A DNA stretch of 64,000 bases from Hydractinia symbiolongicarpus (GCF_029227915.1 NC_079879.1:6822001-6886000); one strand, 5' to 3'; shown: positions 1 through 11,639, numbered from the stretch's first letter. A program made the numbers and translations. Notes: generated by a model from the letters alone, not told the origin.

Positions 1-210
1 TGCTTTTATTATCAGTAAATACGTTTTTTAAAAATAACAGAATAATGAATACACGTCTGAACCATTACAGTATATATCCTTGAGCACCATCTTGGATTTT
101 GATTTCCTTTATTATCCTGTTAACAAAGTTGAAATGCAATCTCTTCTTTTTTGTGATGATAAAAAACAAAATTTTAGCAATAAAAACAGAAAAAACCCAT
201 AACAACCTAC

Positions 211-349
211 CCTTGGCCTCCAACATCTTTATCTTCACATTTTCTGTATACTTTTGTAAAAAATTAGCAGCAGCAAGGCCACTAACACCAGCACCAATTA
301 TTATTACATCATCAATTGTGGTTGTTTGGGCCATAGCACCGATCAGCAA
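211..349 (-). CDS. Flavin-containing amine oxidase, first exon (partial gene)
   Basis: This is the N-terminal coding exon of an FAD-dependent amine oxidase (polyamine/monoamine oxidase superfamily), which oxidises amines using FAD. Residues 15-25 form the dinucleotide-binding beta-alpha-beta motif (VIIIGAGVSGL, GxGxxG), and the second strand ends in LEAK, where the family normally reads LEA-K/R-D-R-x-G-G-R. The frame passes a good donor (AAGG|GTAGGT, intron starting at 210) exactly where that acidic residue is expected, so the codon is split by the intron. The start could be the Met at 349 or a second Met five codons later. The remaining exons lie off the left edge, and positions 1-210 are intron. 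Family call is firm; the subfamily cannot be told from one exon. Confidence 0.8.
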
Positions 350-401
350 TAATTATGCTACTAAAGAAATTAAACATACCCTATATGTAATGCTAGGCTA
401 A

Positions 402-1130
402 TACTAACATGGAGACGTTTGCCTACAGATTAACAAAGATTATTAAGCTACGTCATATTTATAACTGATAGCTACATAATCCAAAAGTTAATGCCATTTT
501 TTTCTTAAAAGAGGATAACTAGCTACCTATCACTAGCTTTGTCAGCTTGTTACTAGCTCTAGCTAGATAGCTAGCTAGCTTATAGCGACCGTTAAAAAAT
601 ATTATTTGGCACTTATAAAAGGAACATAATCTATTATTATTATGTTCCTTTTATGTTATGTCCTTTTATTTTCCCTTTATGTTTTATATTATCTCTTACG
701 TATTATAGAACACATTGAGGCCAACTGACAACTATCACTTCTGGCCAAGCAAAAATCCCTTGTGGCATAGCTATACTTTCTGAATTTAGCCATTTAAAGC
801 AGGGCGATAAGTTTTTTAAAAGACAATTATAAATTTTGACCTAACAATTGTAAAATTTTTTAGACAATATGATTTTATTTAGGTGTATATGCACGTTACT
901 ACAATAACAGACAAAAGGAGCCAGTTATTATATACGTCAAAACGTATATATCTGATCTATATCTGACTGACACATGGTTACGTTGATGACTCAATATTAG
1001 TATAATATATAGCTACACCATGCCACTATAATGCCGGCGTGATAAAGCCTCAACTTAGGTTTATAGAGGTTCACGTCAGCAATAAATCGCCCGCAAGACA
1101 AAAATGGAATTAGAAAGACTGCATGTGTCT
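402..1130. other. Gene-free stretch rich in AGCT tetranucleotides
   Basis: Apart from the dispersed repeat at 597-770 nothing codes here. The region is AT-rich with many runs of the self-complementary words TAGCTAGC and AGCTAGCT, which recur around 1500-1680, 9001-9125, 21320-21340 and 29500-30620. Confidence 0.5.
597..770. repeat. Dispersed repeat, copy A, with hairpin
   Basis: The stretch beginning ATTATTTGGCACTTA recurs at about 8325. Shared landmarks include the 'cttattatagaac' type segment and 'acttctg(g/a)c(c/a)aagcaaa'. Copy A carries a perfect 16-bp-arm inverted repeat at 615-630 and 639-654 with an 8-base loop. No coding potential. Likely a non-autonomous element of unknown class. 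Confidence 0.5.
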
Positions 1131-1149
1131 AAAAAAATACTGAAAACTT

Positions 1150-1458
1150 AACTAGCTAGCTTTGTGGTAGAGCGTTCGCTTTTTGAGTGCGGAAGGTCTT
1201 GGGTTCAAACCCCACCGAATCATGTCAGAGACTATAAAAGTGTGAATCTATCCTTTCTGCTTAGAGTTCAGCATGAGAATAGGATTGATATCTTATGCGG
1301 TTGTCTAGTTGAGTGATTGCTGTGCTTGCACAACTTTCATAGCTCAAATGGCTTTAAATGTGCTAGGACTTTCTTCGCAGGACCCTTGTTGATAGCAGTA
1401 CCAACAGGAACTAAAGAGGCTATCCTGGGTAAATAATTTCAATAATAAAATAATAATA
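1150..1458 (+). mobile_element. tRNA-Lys-derived SINE
   Basis: The head folds as a degenerate tRNA. An A-box-like D arm lies at about 1157-1174, an anticodon loop TTTTTGA (anticodon TTT, Lys) follows, and there is a B box GGTTCAAACCC at 1202-1212. About 220 bases of tRNA-unrelated body follow. The 3' end carries 'tatcctgggtaaataa' and an AAT-type simple tail at 1430-1458, as expected for LINE-mobilised SINEs. The acceptor stem no longer pairs, so this is not a functional tRNA gene. Confidence 0.7.
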
Positions 1459-1920
1459 GGCATCTTCAGTAATTCTAATCACAAAACCCTCTGAGAATTC
1501 TGTGGCTTGGTAGCTAGCTATAGGTAGCTAAAAGTACTTTCACTTTTAACTATAATATGAAATAAAGATAGCTAAAAATCATAATTAAAAAAGTGTATAG
1601 CTACCTAGCTACCTTGGTTTGCACAACCTTTGTGTAGCTACAAAAGTACGTCTTGGACCTTTGCTAGCTAGCTAGCATAGATGGCTGAAAACTTTAAAAT
1701 AAATATATATTTAAAATTTGTTTGTAGCCAAAAAAAGCGAAGCAACACTGCAATCATGTTTTCTTGAAGCAAAAACACTTTAGCTAACTTGTTTCAGATT
1801 AAAAATAAAACTCTATCCTTGATTTCGATCCAAGATTGTTCTGCATAAATTATAGCAATACGATGTTCTCGGCGGTCCGCATGCAATTCTTAACAAAATG
1901 ACCAAATTTTGCATAAATTA

Positions 1921-1947
1921 AAAATCAGCACGAATCGTGCTGATTTT
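1921..1947. repeat. Perfect 13-bp-arm hairpin
   Basis: Arms at 1921-1933 and 1935-1947 are exact reverse complements around a single base. It sits inside a repeat-like stretch (about 1850-2090) that ends in 'gggaacgaggttgag'. Probably the end of a small transposable element. Confidence 0.5.
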
Positions 1948-2541
1948 AACCAGCCTGGCCAGGGTCATTTCTTCGCGCCGTCTCGGATATTAAAAAAGCG
2001 AAAAATTGCCCTGGGAACGAGGTTGAGCAAACTGGAAAAATACCCAACAAAGCAACACAATAACATAAAATTTCACGCACGTGGTTTTTCTATTTAGTAG
2101 AAAAGTGTGAGATTTGCAATTTATATAAAATTGATAACTCGTGCTTTTTTTAATGTTAGTTCATTTCATTTAAAAACATTTCACGATCGATTCGCCTTCA
2201 TTTTGGCGTGAGAGGTAAACAGATTGGGGAAAGGACAAAAAGAAGATATATGGCTGATTAATAAAACTTAATGAAAGTACAGTTTTTGTTATTATCTGTT
2301 ATTGTTAGTACTTGTTCTGGTTTCCATTTTCACTGATTGAATGTTTTTTTACCAACTAAATGTTTTTCTTTACCAAATGGCGGAGGTTATTCATAATCCA
2401 ATCTCGTTAGGTAAGTTTAGAACTGTAAAGAAATTGCTTGTTCTTGTGTTACATTAGAAAAAAATGGTCCTATAAAGCCTCTTTTTTTAGATTCATCGAG
2501 TGATGAATAATTATAAAAAGCTATACCGAATGAATTAATTA

Positions 2542-3515
2542 ATGAAATGGACATGTGAGGTTAAAAATGAGAATCTTGAAGACGATGAAAATATAAACGC
2601 TGTAGGGGTAGAGGAAATCAGTGCCAAAAGATTGTGATGTACATGTGGACTGTTCGGAAAATGACGAAGTACGAATCATAAGCAAAAAAGGCCCCATGGA
2701 AGGACTGAAAAGAACCCAGAGGATACTTTGTTTTTCACCTGAGGAGAAAGACGTCATATTGGGAAACAAAAAGCTCACCGATGAATCCATCAACATGGCA
2801 CAAAATCTACTGCGTAAACAGTTCCCAATATTTGTTAGATTCCATGATACAACGCTTGCGCTGGCTAACGGTTTTGAAAAAATCAAAACATACATATCTA
2901 GAAAGTGAAAGCTCTGGAAACGAGATTGACACATAGGATCCCTGCACTGGATATGCATAGGTTATGTGAAACACCCTCGTGAAACAAACAGCGTGTGTAT
3001 CTATACGAAATCTAAATTCGAGTACTTTTTATGTCTTCTTAGTATCCCAAATGGCGGACATGAGCAACCGCAAGGAGAATATGCTAAATGTTGAGATCGA
3101 ACAGCTGCAGCGGCAGCTCAATTACGTCGATGGCGGGCTTTTTGCAATAGCATTTGCGACAAGTATTGCTTTCGGCAAAGATTCGAGGAAACAGAATTAC
3201 GAAGACGCATCGCTATTATGTAACCATCTGGTTAAATGCTTTGAACAAAACAAAATGGAACCTATTCCAACCCTTAAAAATAAATTGTTGCGTTGTAGAA
3301 GAAAATCTACAACTGTTGAATTATTTTGCTCCTGTAGAATGCCATACGGCAGAACTGATAAAAATGAAGGCAAGGATATGGTGGAATGCAAAAAATGTAT
3401 GGATTGGTTCCAATAAATAAAAATACGAAGAAAAAGAAAAATACGAAGACATACCTCACTATGTTTTTGAAAGAAGTTATCGCAAAAAATGGTTTTGTTC
3501 CAGCTGCAATTGATT
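2542..3515 (+). pseudogene. Broken Ulp1/C48-like protease plus PHD-finger gene
   Basis: Three reading frames, read in order, give one protein layout. The N-terminal part (2542-2640, then 2621-2908 in another frame) contains the stretch KLTDESINMAQNLLRKQFP, similar to the start of Ulp1/adenain-like cysteine peptidase domains in cnidarian repeat-encoded proteins. Near 2945 the histidine motif HWIC is still present. Around 3125 the catalytic-cysteine motif (normally DCGLFAIAFA) reads DGGLFAIAFA, so the nucleophile is glycine. A PHD-type zinc finger follows: FCSCRMPY, CKKCMDWF, then WFCSSC at about 3490-3510 in a shifted frame before a stop at 3513-3515. At least three frame breaks, an altered cysteine and the missing catalytic Asp region mark it as dead. 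Such genes are usually multicopy and mobile-element linked; the element class is unknown. Confidence 0.65.
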
Positions 3516-3529
3516 TCAGCCCTCACATT

Positions 3530-4004
3530 AAGTAAGCTAACTGGTATTATTTTGTTATTTTTATTTTAAAGCTAACTAAATCTGTTGAGGAATTTTTTCC
3601 CTACATCCCATGATCCCATGACGCGCGGGGAAGGAGGAAGGGGGTGGGGAGCGTGTAAGCAAAGAAATCCTGGAAATGAAGTGTGAACGTATTTTTGGAT
3701 ATTTTTGGCTGATTTGGATAAGAGTTATTGCTTTGCTGCATTATACTGGCTGAACTTGAATTATTTTTTTTTTTTGCAACTTTGAACCTACCAATGGACT
3801 CTTGTAACTATTGTTTTCCACTTTCCACAGCGTTACACAGTTTCGTATCTCTAGATTTGTCCCATATATGGTGAAATTGTGTCCATATAACGCAAATATT
3901 TTCGTCTAGAAAAAAATAATGACGCGACAGCTGCAGCAGAATGTAAAGGCAGTTCTGTAAGAGCAGGGCAGAAAATACATAATCAGGGCAACATAATCAG
4001 TACA
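3530..4004. other. Gene-free stretch upstream of the LTR element
   Basis: No ORF or motif that I can support. The last bases contain two near copies of 'catAATCAG(GGCA)' just before the LTR. Confidence 0.5.
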
Positions 4005-4059
4005 TGTTGTGTTTGAGGTTATCGAGACGTTAAGTTCAGTAGCGTTCGCACATACAACA
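4005..4059 (+). repeat. 5' LTR, internally deleted
   Basis: Starts TGTTGTG and ends ACAACA. Its 55 bases match the 3' LTR at both ends but lack about 35 internal bases (the AAAATATATAGAG part) that the 3' copy keeps. The loss removes the only TATA-like segment from this copy. Confidence 0.85.
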
Positions 4060-5372
4060 ATGGCGACGAGTACCTTTTTACCAGATTTTCTTAAATTTTC
4101 CTCTCGACGAAAGTGAAATGCACAGTGTTGGTATACGTTGGAAGAAATATGTTAGTAGATTTAATAACTTTATAATGGCAATGAACATCGAAGACCAAAC
4201 AAGAAAGAGAGCTTTGGTTTTACATTACGGAGGATTTGAATTACAAGATATTTTTGAAGTACTTGACAATACTGGAACTACGATCGAAGATTTAACTAAT
4301 GCATTTAGTCGATATTTTGAGCCGAAAATGAACGAATGTTTTGAAGTTTGGAATTTTCAAAAAACAATACAGAATGATGGCGAAACTTTACACTCTTATT
4401 ATGTACGACTTAAACTATTGCTTCACGTGGTAAGTTCGACAGTATCAACCAACAGATCAAAACACAGCTAATTTTAGAAACAACGTCAAACAAGCTTAGA
4501 AAATACTGTTTCAGTAACAAAGAAGCATCTCTACAGGACATTCTCACACGAGGTAAATTAACGAAGACGTGGAGCATCAATCTCAAGAAATTGAAGCTGG
4601 AGCAACAAACCATATAGGTGACGCTTCACAAGCAGAGGAAGTTCAAGTTTTACGTAAACAAATTGCTGATCTACAAATACAAGCCCAAAAAAAAGAAACA
4701 CCAAGTAAGTCATGTTTTAACTGCGGAAATGCTTGGCCCCATGCAAAACAGTGCCCTGCTAAAAATCAAGTATGTCGATCGTGTGGAAAATTGAATCACT
4801 TCGCACGTGTATGTCGCTCATCTCGTAAACATAGTATGAACCCACCACCTTCTCGTTACCTTGTTCGTTTCGTTCAACCAGGCACCGAACAGTCTGTCGA
4901 CCCTTCGGCAGAAAATTGCTTCTCCATTATTCGCGTCAACTCGCTTCATCCTAAGGACAAACTCAGGACATTCAAAACCAGCATTAAGGTATCTGGACAT
5001 TTTATTCCAGTTTTAATAGACACAGGTTGTAGTACAAACATATTGAATATAGAAACGTTTCAACGTTTACAAAAAACGAAACAACATAAGTTAAGAAAAT
5101 CGGAAGTGTGTTTAGTACCTTACGGATCATCAACAGAAACTTCACAGCTGAAAATAGTGGGCGTGGTTCAGTGTCTCTCTGAGTCAAAAAGGAAACTCAT
5201 TCTTGATGAGTTTTTTGTTCTTAACACAAAAGCACCGAATCTGATTGGCGGAAATCTTGCAATTGAATTAGGACTATTGAGCACAACGTTTCAAGAAATA
5301 CTCTTCCGATCGTACAACTTATATTTCGGAGCGTCTCCATTCTCTTCCTACAGAATATACAGCAGTTTTTAA
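4060..5372 (+). pseudogene. gag-protease region of the Gypsy element
   Basis: A start codon overlaps the primer site at 4060. After an early frame break the Gag capsid-like region runs 4118-4471 (helical, ending GETLHSYYVRL, a typical retrotransposon-gag stretch). A second frame (4569-5372) carries two zinc knuckles: CX2CX5HX3C (CFNCGNAWPHAKQC) and CX2CX4HX4C (CRSCGKLNHFARVC). The retropepsin active site LIDTGCSTNIL follows at about residue 150 of that frame. Frameshifts and stops between the segments prevent a full polyprotein. Confidence 0.85.
4061..4071 (+). other. Primer binding site (tRNA-Ser type)
   Basis: TGGCGACGAGT directly follows the LTR with a 1-base gap. It matches the complement of the 3' end of metazoan tRNA-Ser (acceptor GACGAGG plus G73-CCA) at 10 of 11 positions. 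Confidence 0.7.
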
Positions 5373-6977
5373 TGGGACAGGAAAGCTCAAAGATCAGCCA
5401 GTAAAATTACACATCGATGAAAGCGTTAAACCTGTCGCTCAAAAGCCACGACGTATCCCTTTTCACCTCCGTCAAAAAGTTGAAAAAGAACTAGACAAAC
5501 TCAGAAAAGCCGATATAATCGAGGACGTCACTGACCAGCCGACACCCTGGGTTTCACCGATCGTTGTTGTACCAAAAAAAAAAGAATCCGCACGAAATTC
5601 GTTTGTGTATAGACATGCGCCAAGCAAACAGAGCCATAAAGCGCACACGTCATCCTGCGCCATCTATAGACGATCTGATTCACGACCTAAACGGCGCGAA
5701 ATACTTTTGTAAACTCGACATGACCAGTGCCTTTTTTTAGCTTGAGTTAGAGCCTGGTTCAAGATCATTAACAACATTTTCGACACACCAGGGTTTGCAT
5801 CGATACAAACGGCTTAACTTTGGTACCTCATCGGCCTCTGAAGAGCTACAAATAAAACTAGAGATTATTTTAAGAGACATCCCAGGCTGCAAGAATATAG
5901 CAAGCTAACGACATCATCCTCTTTGCCCAAAGTCTAGAAGAACTGGACACAATCTTGGAGAAAGTCTTATAACGTTTCCAGTCATACGGACTAACATTGA
6001 ATCTTGAAAAATGTGAGTTCGATAAATCATCAGTAGAATTTTTTGGCTTAATCTTTTCAGCCGCAGGAATAAGCCCAAGCCCAGAGAAATTCAGAGCGAT
6101 ACAGCTGTTAGCACCACCGACCAATCCAACCGAAATGCGATCTTTCCTAGATATGACGAATTTCTTAGGTCAATTTTTACCCCATTACGCTGACATGGCT
6201 ACACTGCTGCGAAATCTCACCAAACAAGGTACAACATGGTCCTTGTGACCAGTCGAGCACTCTGCGTTGAATCAACTGAAACAATCCCTGTCATCAAATA
6301 CTGTTATGAGCTATTTCTCACCACAGAAGTCCACCGCGATTGTAACTGATGCTGGTCCACATGGCATCAGTGCTATACTACTGCAACACACGCCACAAAC
6401 GGAAGACTATCGCGTTATGGCATACTCAAGCCGAGCATTATCAGGTACAGAATCTCGTTATAGTCAATTAGAAAAGGAATGTTTAGCAATTGTCCACGGA
6501 TGCAAAAAAATCTCCTTATATATACTAGGCATAGATTTTGAAATTCTTACAGACCGCAAACCATTGGTATCATTACTCAGTAACCCGAAGTCAACTTTAC
6601 CTTTACGTATAGAACGATGGTGTTTACGGCTACAAGGGTTTAGCTTCAATATTTATCATATCAATGGTTTTTTCAACCCGGCAGACTATTGTTCCCGACA
6701 CACCGTTCCCGACAGTAATACAAACTCTACCAGAATCATCGAAGAATACGTAAATTTTACAACAAAGCATGCAGAACCGATAGCCATTACCTTAGACGAG
6801 ATAAAATTGCACACGAAAAATGACCCGATCCTGCAATGTCTGAAAGAACTTATTCGCTCTACTAAATGGTATTCAATAGACACAATATCCACACAATATC
6901 CCGACTGTAACGTTAAAGACCTTCACCTTTATAACAAAATACGCAACGAGTTGATTGTAACAACGACGAATCCTTGA
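5340..6977 (+). pseudogene. Reverse transcriptase-RNase H region of the Gypsy element
   Basis: RT fingers and palm are legible across several frames. WVSPIVVVPKK and LCIDMRQAN lie near 5550-5630 and KLDMTSAFF near 5715-5740. The catalytic YxDD motif near 5910 is lost: the local reading has AND in place of the paired aspartates and a stop just upstream. The thumb/connection region is open at 5997-6248 (GLIFSAAGISPSPEK). A stop near 6247 separates it from RNase H at 6267-6977, where TDAG, YSQLEKECLAIV and ILTDRKPL are intact-looking family motifs. Confidence 0.85.
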
Positions 6978-8095
6978 TGCTTAGCGGAAATCGAATTGTA
7001 GCACCGACCAGCTTACGCCACAGAATGCTTAAACTAGCTCATGAAACACACCTTGGAATGACAAAAACGAAATCCATACTGCGTGACAAAACTTATTTTC
7101 CGGATATTAACCAACAAGTCGAAACACTTTGCAAGAACTGTTCACTGTGTATCGTAAATTCAAGAATGAATCCACCGCCACCACTGAAACCATCCCCCCT
7201 ACCACTATCGCCGTGGCACACATTGAACATAGACTTTCTGGGACCGTTACCAAATCGCACACACTAACTGGTAGTAATAGACCAACGTACACGCTTTTCC
7301 GAAGTTGAAATCGCGGGCTCAACAGCTGCTTTACCGACTTTAGGAGCTCTCAGTAAAATTTTTGCAACGCATGGACTCCCTTATAAAATCATTTCTGATA
7401 ACGGCAGTCCATTTCACAGCAACGAATTTAAACGCTACATGCATGCTAAAGGAATAGACCATCACAGAATCACACCGCTACATCCGAAAGCAAATTCAAC
7501 TGCCGAAAATTTTATGCGCAACCTTAACAAAACCCTACGGATCGCTACTATAGAAGGGAAGTCTTGAAAAATCGCACTCTATAATTTCCTGTTAAATTAT
7601 CGCATATCAACACATTCAACAATCGGAGTCATTCCAGCTGAAGCGCTTTTTCAACGACAAGTTAGAGGAAAATTGCCCAGTCTTAACAACCAACCGAACA
7701 GGGATGCCATCAAGGAGGCACCACACCGTGATGCACAACAAAAACTTCAAATGAAAAAGTATGTCGACGCCCGATTTCATGCTCGCCAACCAGCTATAGA
7801 CAAAGGTGACTACGTGTTGGTAAAACAGTCGAAACGCAACAAGCTTTCAAGCCCTTTTGCTCCAAAACCATACTGCATCATACGAGTTCAAGGTATGAAA
7901 TTGACGACAAGCCGACCGGGACATACTATCACACGCAACGTTCAACAACTTTGATCAAGAGGGGAGGAAGAGGACGATATTGATACTCCAGGAGAATACG
8001 AAACTACCACCAGACCTACGGAGTTATATGTACGAAAATATCCTCAAAGAATTAAAAGAAGACCAGACTATTTTCATGAAAATGTACCTACCTGA
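6974..8095 (+). pseudogene. Integrase of the Gypsy element
   Basis: The N-terminal HHCC zinc motif is visible (HETHLG followed by CKNCSLC). The catalytic triad positions are recognisable: IDFLGPL near 7230, ISDNGSPF near 7390-7415 and a Glu in STAENFM near 7500. Stops at 7264-7266 and near 7566 interrupt the core. The C-terminal part (7673-7954) has GDYVLVKQSKRNK, an SH3-like chromatin-side domain of Gypsy integrases. A short acidic tail continues in another frame to about 8095. Confidence 0.85.
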
Positions 8096-8189
8096 GCAAC
8101 AGTAACGGATTTATTGTAAATCTATATAAAAAAAAAGACAATCGCGAAACTTGTTATGTTTAGTAAAGTGACAATGGACACATTGAACT

Positions 8190-8203
8190 AAAGAGAGGGG
8201 AAA
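8190..8203 (+). other. Polypurine tract
   Basis: AAAGAGAGGGGAAA immediately precedes the 3' LTR, the expected plus-strand primer site. Confidence 0.8.
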
Positions 8204-8293
8204 TGTTGTGTTTGATGTTATCGAGACGTTAAGTTCAGTTGAAAATATATAGAGTAGCGTTTGTACGTGTTTTTATTGCTTCTAAGTACAACA
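8204..8293 (+). repeat. 3' LTR, longer than the 5' copy
   Basis: 90 bases, TGTTGTG to ACAACA. It contains a TATA-like AAAATATATAGAG segment that the 5' LTR lacks. Very short for a Gypsy LTR. Confidence 0.85.
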
Positions 8294-8324
8294 GGACAGG
8301 CTGGCTTATTATTCAAAACATATT

Positions 8325-8540
8325 ATTTGGCACTTAAAAAAGGGCAGGCCAGTTTATATACGACAGTCTAATATCATTTCTCACTTATTATAGAACGCAC
8401 ATAATCGGGGAAGGCCAGCTTATGTATGACAGTCAAAATTATTCGAGACTTATAGAGCAAATATAATCGGGGCGACCGCTTTCATATCATTTGTCATCAC
8501 TTCTGACAAGCAAATAGCCCTGGTAGCAAAGTTGTTGTTG
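8325..8540. repeat. Dispersed repeat, copy B, with a 2-unit tandem duplication
   Basis: Begins with the same ATTATTTGGCACTTA block as 597-770. Inside it a unit of about 65 bases ('ggccagyttat.tayGACAGTC...cataATCGGGG') is repeated twice (about 8345-8407 and 8408-8472). Confidence 0.55.
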
Positions 8541-9400
8541 ATCTCAAATGAAACGAAATTTTGGTATTCACAAGCTTAATAACTTTTCACCAAACTTAAT
8601 TCCCGCAAAAAGAATAATTTAGGTTTCGTGAGATTTAGTTGCTTCAAAGTGTATTATGTTGAAATGTATTTACTACAAGAGGAGTTTATAGTAAGAATTA
8701 CATTGATACTTTTTTCTTTCACCATGTCTAGTTTGTAGGGGTGTTGAAGAAAATGCCAATCACAGCGTTCATAATCCGGTCACCGCGACATAACCAGTGC
8801 AAAAAAAACATAATCGGACCATGCGTGCATAATATCCGGCTGTCCCGGTTGGGCAGAACAGTTCTGACTTGGATTTTAAACGTTCTTGCTGAAAAAACTG
8901 AATATTATCGGAGTCGCAAGGAATGCTAACTATATACAACAGGATACCTTTACTTTTTACCTTTTTTGGTAGCTAAACATTTTTCGTTGAGGTAATTACA
9001 ACACTAGCTAGCTTTAGTCTAGCTGATTGTTGACACAATACTATTGTGTCAACAGTCAGGTATCACCTAACTTTTCTTTTTCTTTTGGCTAGCTTAATAG
9101 CAATTTGCATGAAAATGTAGCTAGCTATGTTGCATCAGCATTCACTGATGATACGCACTCTAGTAGAGTACTCCAAAGCCTTTCTAATGCACTTCAAAAG
9201 GACATGTACTTTGTAGACTTTGTAGGTGTTATGAGTGTTATTAAACGTACTAGATAAATGCACATATTTGACATGGCTGGACTCACAAATTTAAGGGATA
9301 TACCCTGTTTATTACTTCCAGGAAAGGCCTGGAAGTAATATAGATGGGAAATCCTAGAGTATTTAATGCTCATTTTAAGGTTTTGCAGACCTTTTTAAAA
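8541..9400. other. Gene-free stretch with two hairpins
   Basis: No coding region supported. Inverted repeat arms lie at 9023-9040 and 9042-9059 (18 bp, one mismatch, single-base loop), and at 9311-9322 and 9328-9339 (12 bp perfect). The first contains TGTTGACACAATA and its complement, and looks like a small foldback element in AGCT-rich DNA. Confidence 0.5.
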
Positions 9401-10737
9401 AAAGCCTTCACTCTTTTAATCAACTGTTTCATAAAGCCCGACTCACACCAGACATAAACATTTCAGAAATAACGTGTCATGAACTGTTGTGTACATTATA
9501 ACATGTTGCGCATTCGAAGCGGTAGTTGCATTCATTTCGTTTTTATCTATTTAACTAATCGTTCTCTTGTGGTTACTTAAAAAAACTGCTGTTTCTCTGT
9601 TGGTTAGTTCAAAATACTGGTGGTTATCTGGTGGTTACTTTAAAATACTGCTGATTACTGCTGGTTCCTACTTTTAGGAAAAGCGGCCATGCCCCAATTT
9701 CCCTTAATGGCCTGGGTTTTGGTAACATTTACTTGCCCATATTAAATCGCTACCAAGAGGAATTGAGCCCCAGTCTCCCACAAAAAGTTAGAGAGTTAAA
9801 ACCACTAATCTACGGCGCCACAATAATTATTTACATATTTGGCGGTTGGCAATGTAAAACTGTGTATTTATTATTAGATAACATAATTTCCTTATTTATA
9901 TAGCTTCGGAAGAAATGAGATTTTCAATGTGAATAATGAGATACGAAATGGATCTACGAAAAGATTGGCATACAAATTTAGCAGCACATTCTATGGTCAT
10001 AGAGAAAGACAATATGTTGCCTTAGTTATATATATTTTGTTTTCATTTGTTATATATCTTATACTCAGTAGCAGCATGAACACTCAGGAAAGTTATAAAA
10101 ACTTAAATTATTGTTTGTTCAAGCATGTATATATGTAAACCAAAAACATATTTGCTTTATTTTATGTACATAAAATAATTTCGTTGAAAGCACTCCTTTT
10201 CTATTCCTAAGGCAGATTTTCAAATAGAATTTATTAAATATTTAAACACAGCTTTAATTAAAGTCAGGAAGAAGTCTGTGTTAAATATCAAGAGCTTTGT
10301 TACCTGAACTTGACATTATAGAAAAAGTTATTAACACCTTTTACACCTACGCAGACTACATATCTTGGTAAAGTCGTACAATGTTAGCTCCTTAGTGTGA
10401 ACAAGGCGTTAGGATCAGTGACAATAAGAATTTCATGACAGTTAGATATTTATGTTAACAAATTATGAAACAAACAATGATAGAAGCTCCAGTACAGTGA
10501 TTGTATTATAATATACGTGGATATTTTTTATTACTTTTGTAAATATTCAGGCTTTTATATAAAATCACGCAGCATATTTAATAATGGAAATGTCGTTTTG
10601 CACAATCTTCTTAGTCACTCTGTACTCAAACGTACCGTATTAACCAATCTTCACTCTGGTCCGGCTACTATTAAAAACTTTAATATTCCACTGCTGTATG
10701 AAAAATTGAACGTAAATCGTAAAATGCGTTTGTTCCA
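9401..10737. other. Gene-free stretch
   Basis: Around 9560-9670 an imperfect tandem repeat of 'tggttactt(t)aaaatactgctg' occurs about four times. Short ORFs elsewhere have no recognisable content. Confidence 0.4.
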
Positions 10738-11146
10738 TTAATTGTGCCGAGGCTTTAATTTCATTCCACTTAATCTGCTACTGTTGTAGGCTTGAGAGCA
10801 TTTATTACTAAGTCTGTGGAACACATCTTGAAAAAAACGCGTGCCTTGAAAATACCCAGATTCTCGATTTTTGGCGTGCTCGCTTAAGCCACAAGCAAAA
10901 TCGTAAAAAATGGTTTCGTACCCTTTTTCCAAATGGGTATACAATGATGTCAGTGCGTCCTTTCTTCCTTCCGTCCTGGTATAATGTGAAACCCAAGACA
11001 GTGACCATGATAAGGACAAAACCACAAAAAAGATATGTTGTTCCTCTTTTGGACACGTCCGTGTACATCTTCCGACATTTAACCTCCGGGGTGTCATCAT
11101 TTGCGGTGTCATTTATTTCCCTTTTATCCATAGAAAAACTTTGCAT
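10738..11146 (-). pseudogene. Transposase-like remnant (KDZ-type), frameshifted
   Basis: Two minus-strand frames overlap and must be joined near 10960. The first 60 or so residues come from one frame (10808-11146). The rest comes from the other (10738-11112) and reads FYDFACGLSEHAKNRESGYF followed by a TRFF-x-DVFH segment. That is close to a conserved segment of the large KDZ-like (Kyakuja-Dileera-Zisupton) transposase-associated proteins found in many cnidarian genomes. It is a fragment: both ends are missing and the frame is broken. Class assignment rests on recall of this segment, so the subfamily is uncertain. Confidence 0.5.
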
Positions 11147-11206
11147 TCTTCTTAATTGCTCTCCATTCTCAGTAAAGTAGTACGCTCGACCGTACTTCGC
11201 CGGGTT

Positions 11207-11407
11207 TTAAGTACCTTCTAATTTCTGAGTTGGTGCAGGTGGAGTATTAAAAGAATGTATAGATTTTACACGCTCGCATACGTGTGCAAAAAAGCTAAGC
11301 GTGTCGTCGTCGGGAATCGTCCCATTATGAACGAGGAATGATTGTATCATTAACCATGTCATCTCAGGACAATATGTCTCAACATCTTCGGCTAACGCCA
11401 AATACAA
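11207..11407 (-). other. Unidentified short ORF, possible relic
   Basis: A 66-codon minus-strand frame upstream of the transposase-like remnant. The composition is protein-like (PEMTWLMIQSFLVHNG) but I recognise no family. It may belong to the same mobile element. Confidence 0.25.
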
Positions 11408-11639
11408 TATTTCCCGAATTTAAATTATCGATTACATCATCGGCATGAAAATGAGCCACTTCTTAGTAAACTTTGTAAACATAAAGAATACAGCTGGTGA
11501 GTGTGATACTTTTATGCGTTGTGAATGATCTTTTATTGTGTATTTTTCTAAAGGATTGCAGGTTTTTCTAAACGAAACTACTTATAATGTATTTAAAAAC
11601 ATACTTGTCTTGTAAAAGAAAAAAATGTATTTGTGATGG

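Larger units (their letters stand above)
4005..8293 (+). mobile_element. Gypsy/Metaviridae LTR retrotransposon, dead
   Basis: All structural parts of a Ty3/Gypsy element lie in the normal order. These are a 5' LTR (4005-4059), a tRNA-Ser-type primer binding site, gag with two zinc knuckles, protease, reverse transcriptase, RNase H, integrase, a polypurine tract and a 3' LTR (8204-8293). The order RNase H before integrase, the gag knuckles and the tRNA-Ser primer site fit a mag-like lineage. The flanks GTACA/GGACA could be a decayed 5-bp target duplication (4 of 5 match). Several stops and frameshifts in every gene show it is inactive. Confidence 0.9.

Noticed and set aside
1157-1220. Functional tRNA-Lys gene
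   Set aside because: Acceptor stem does not pair, anticodon stem has mismatches, and a SINE body and tail follow.
10517-10741. 74-codon plus-strand ORF as a gene
   Set aside because: No recognisable content, low-complexity hydrophobic start, and no splice or homology support.
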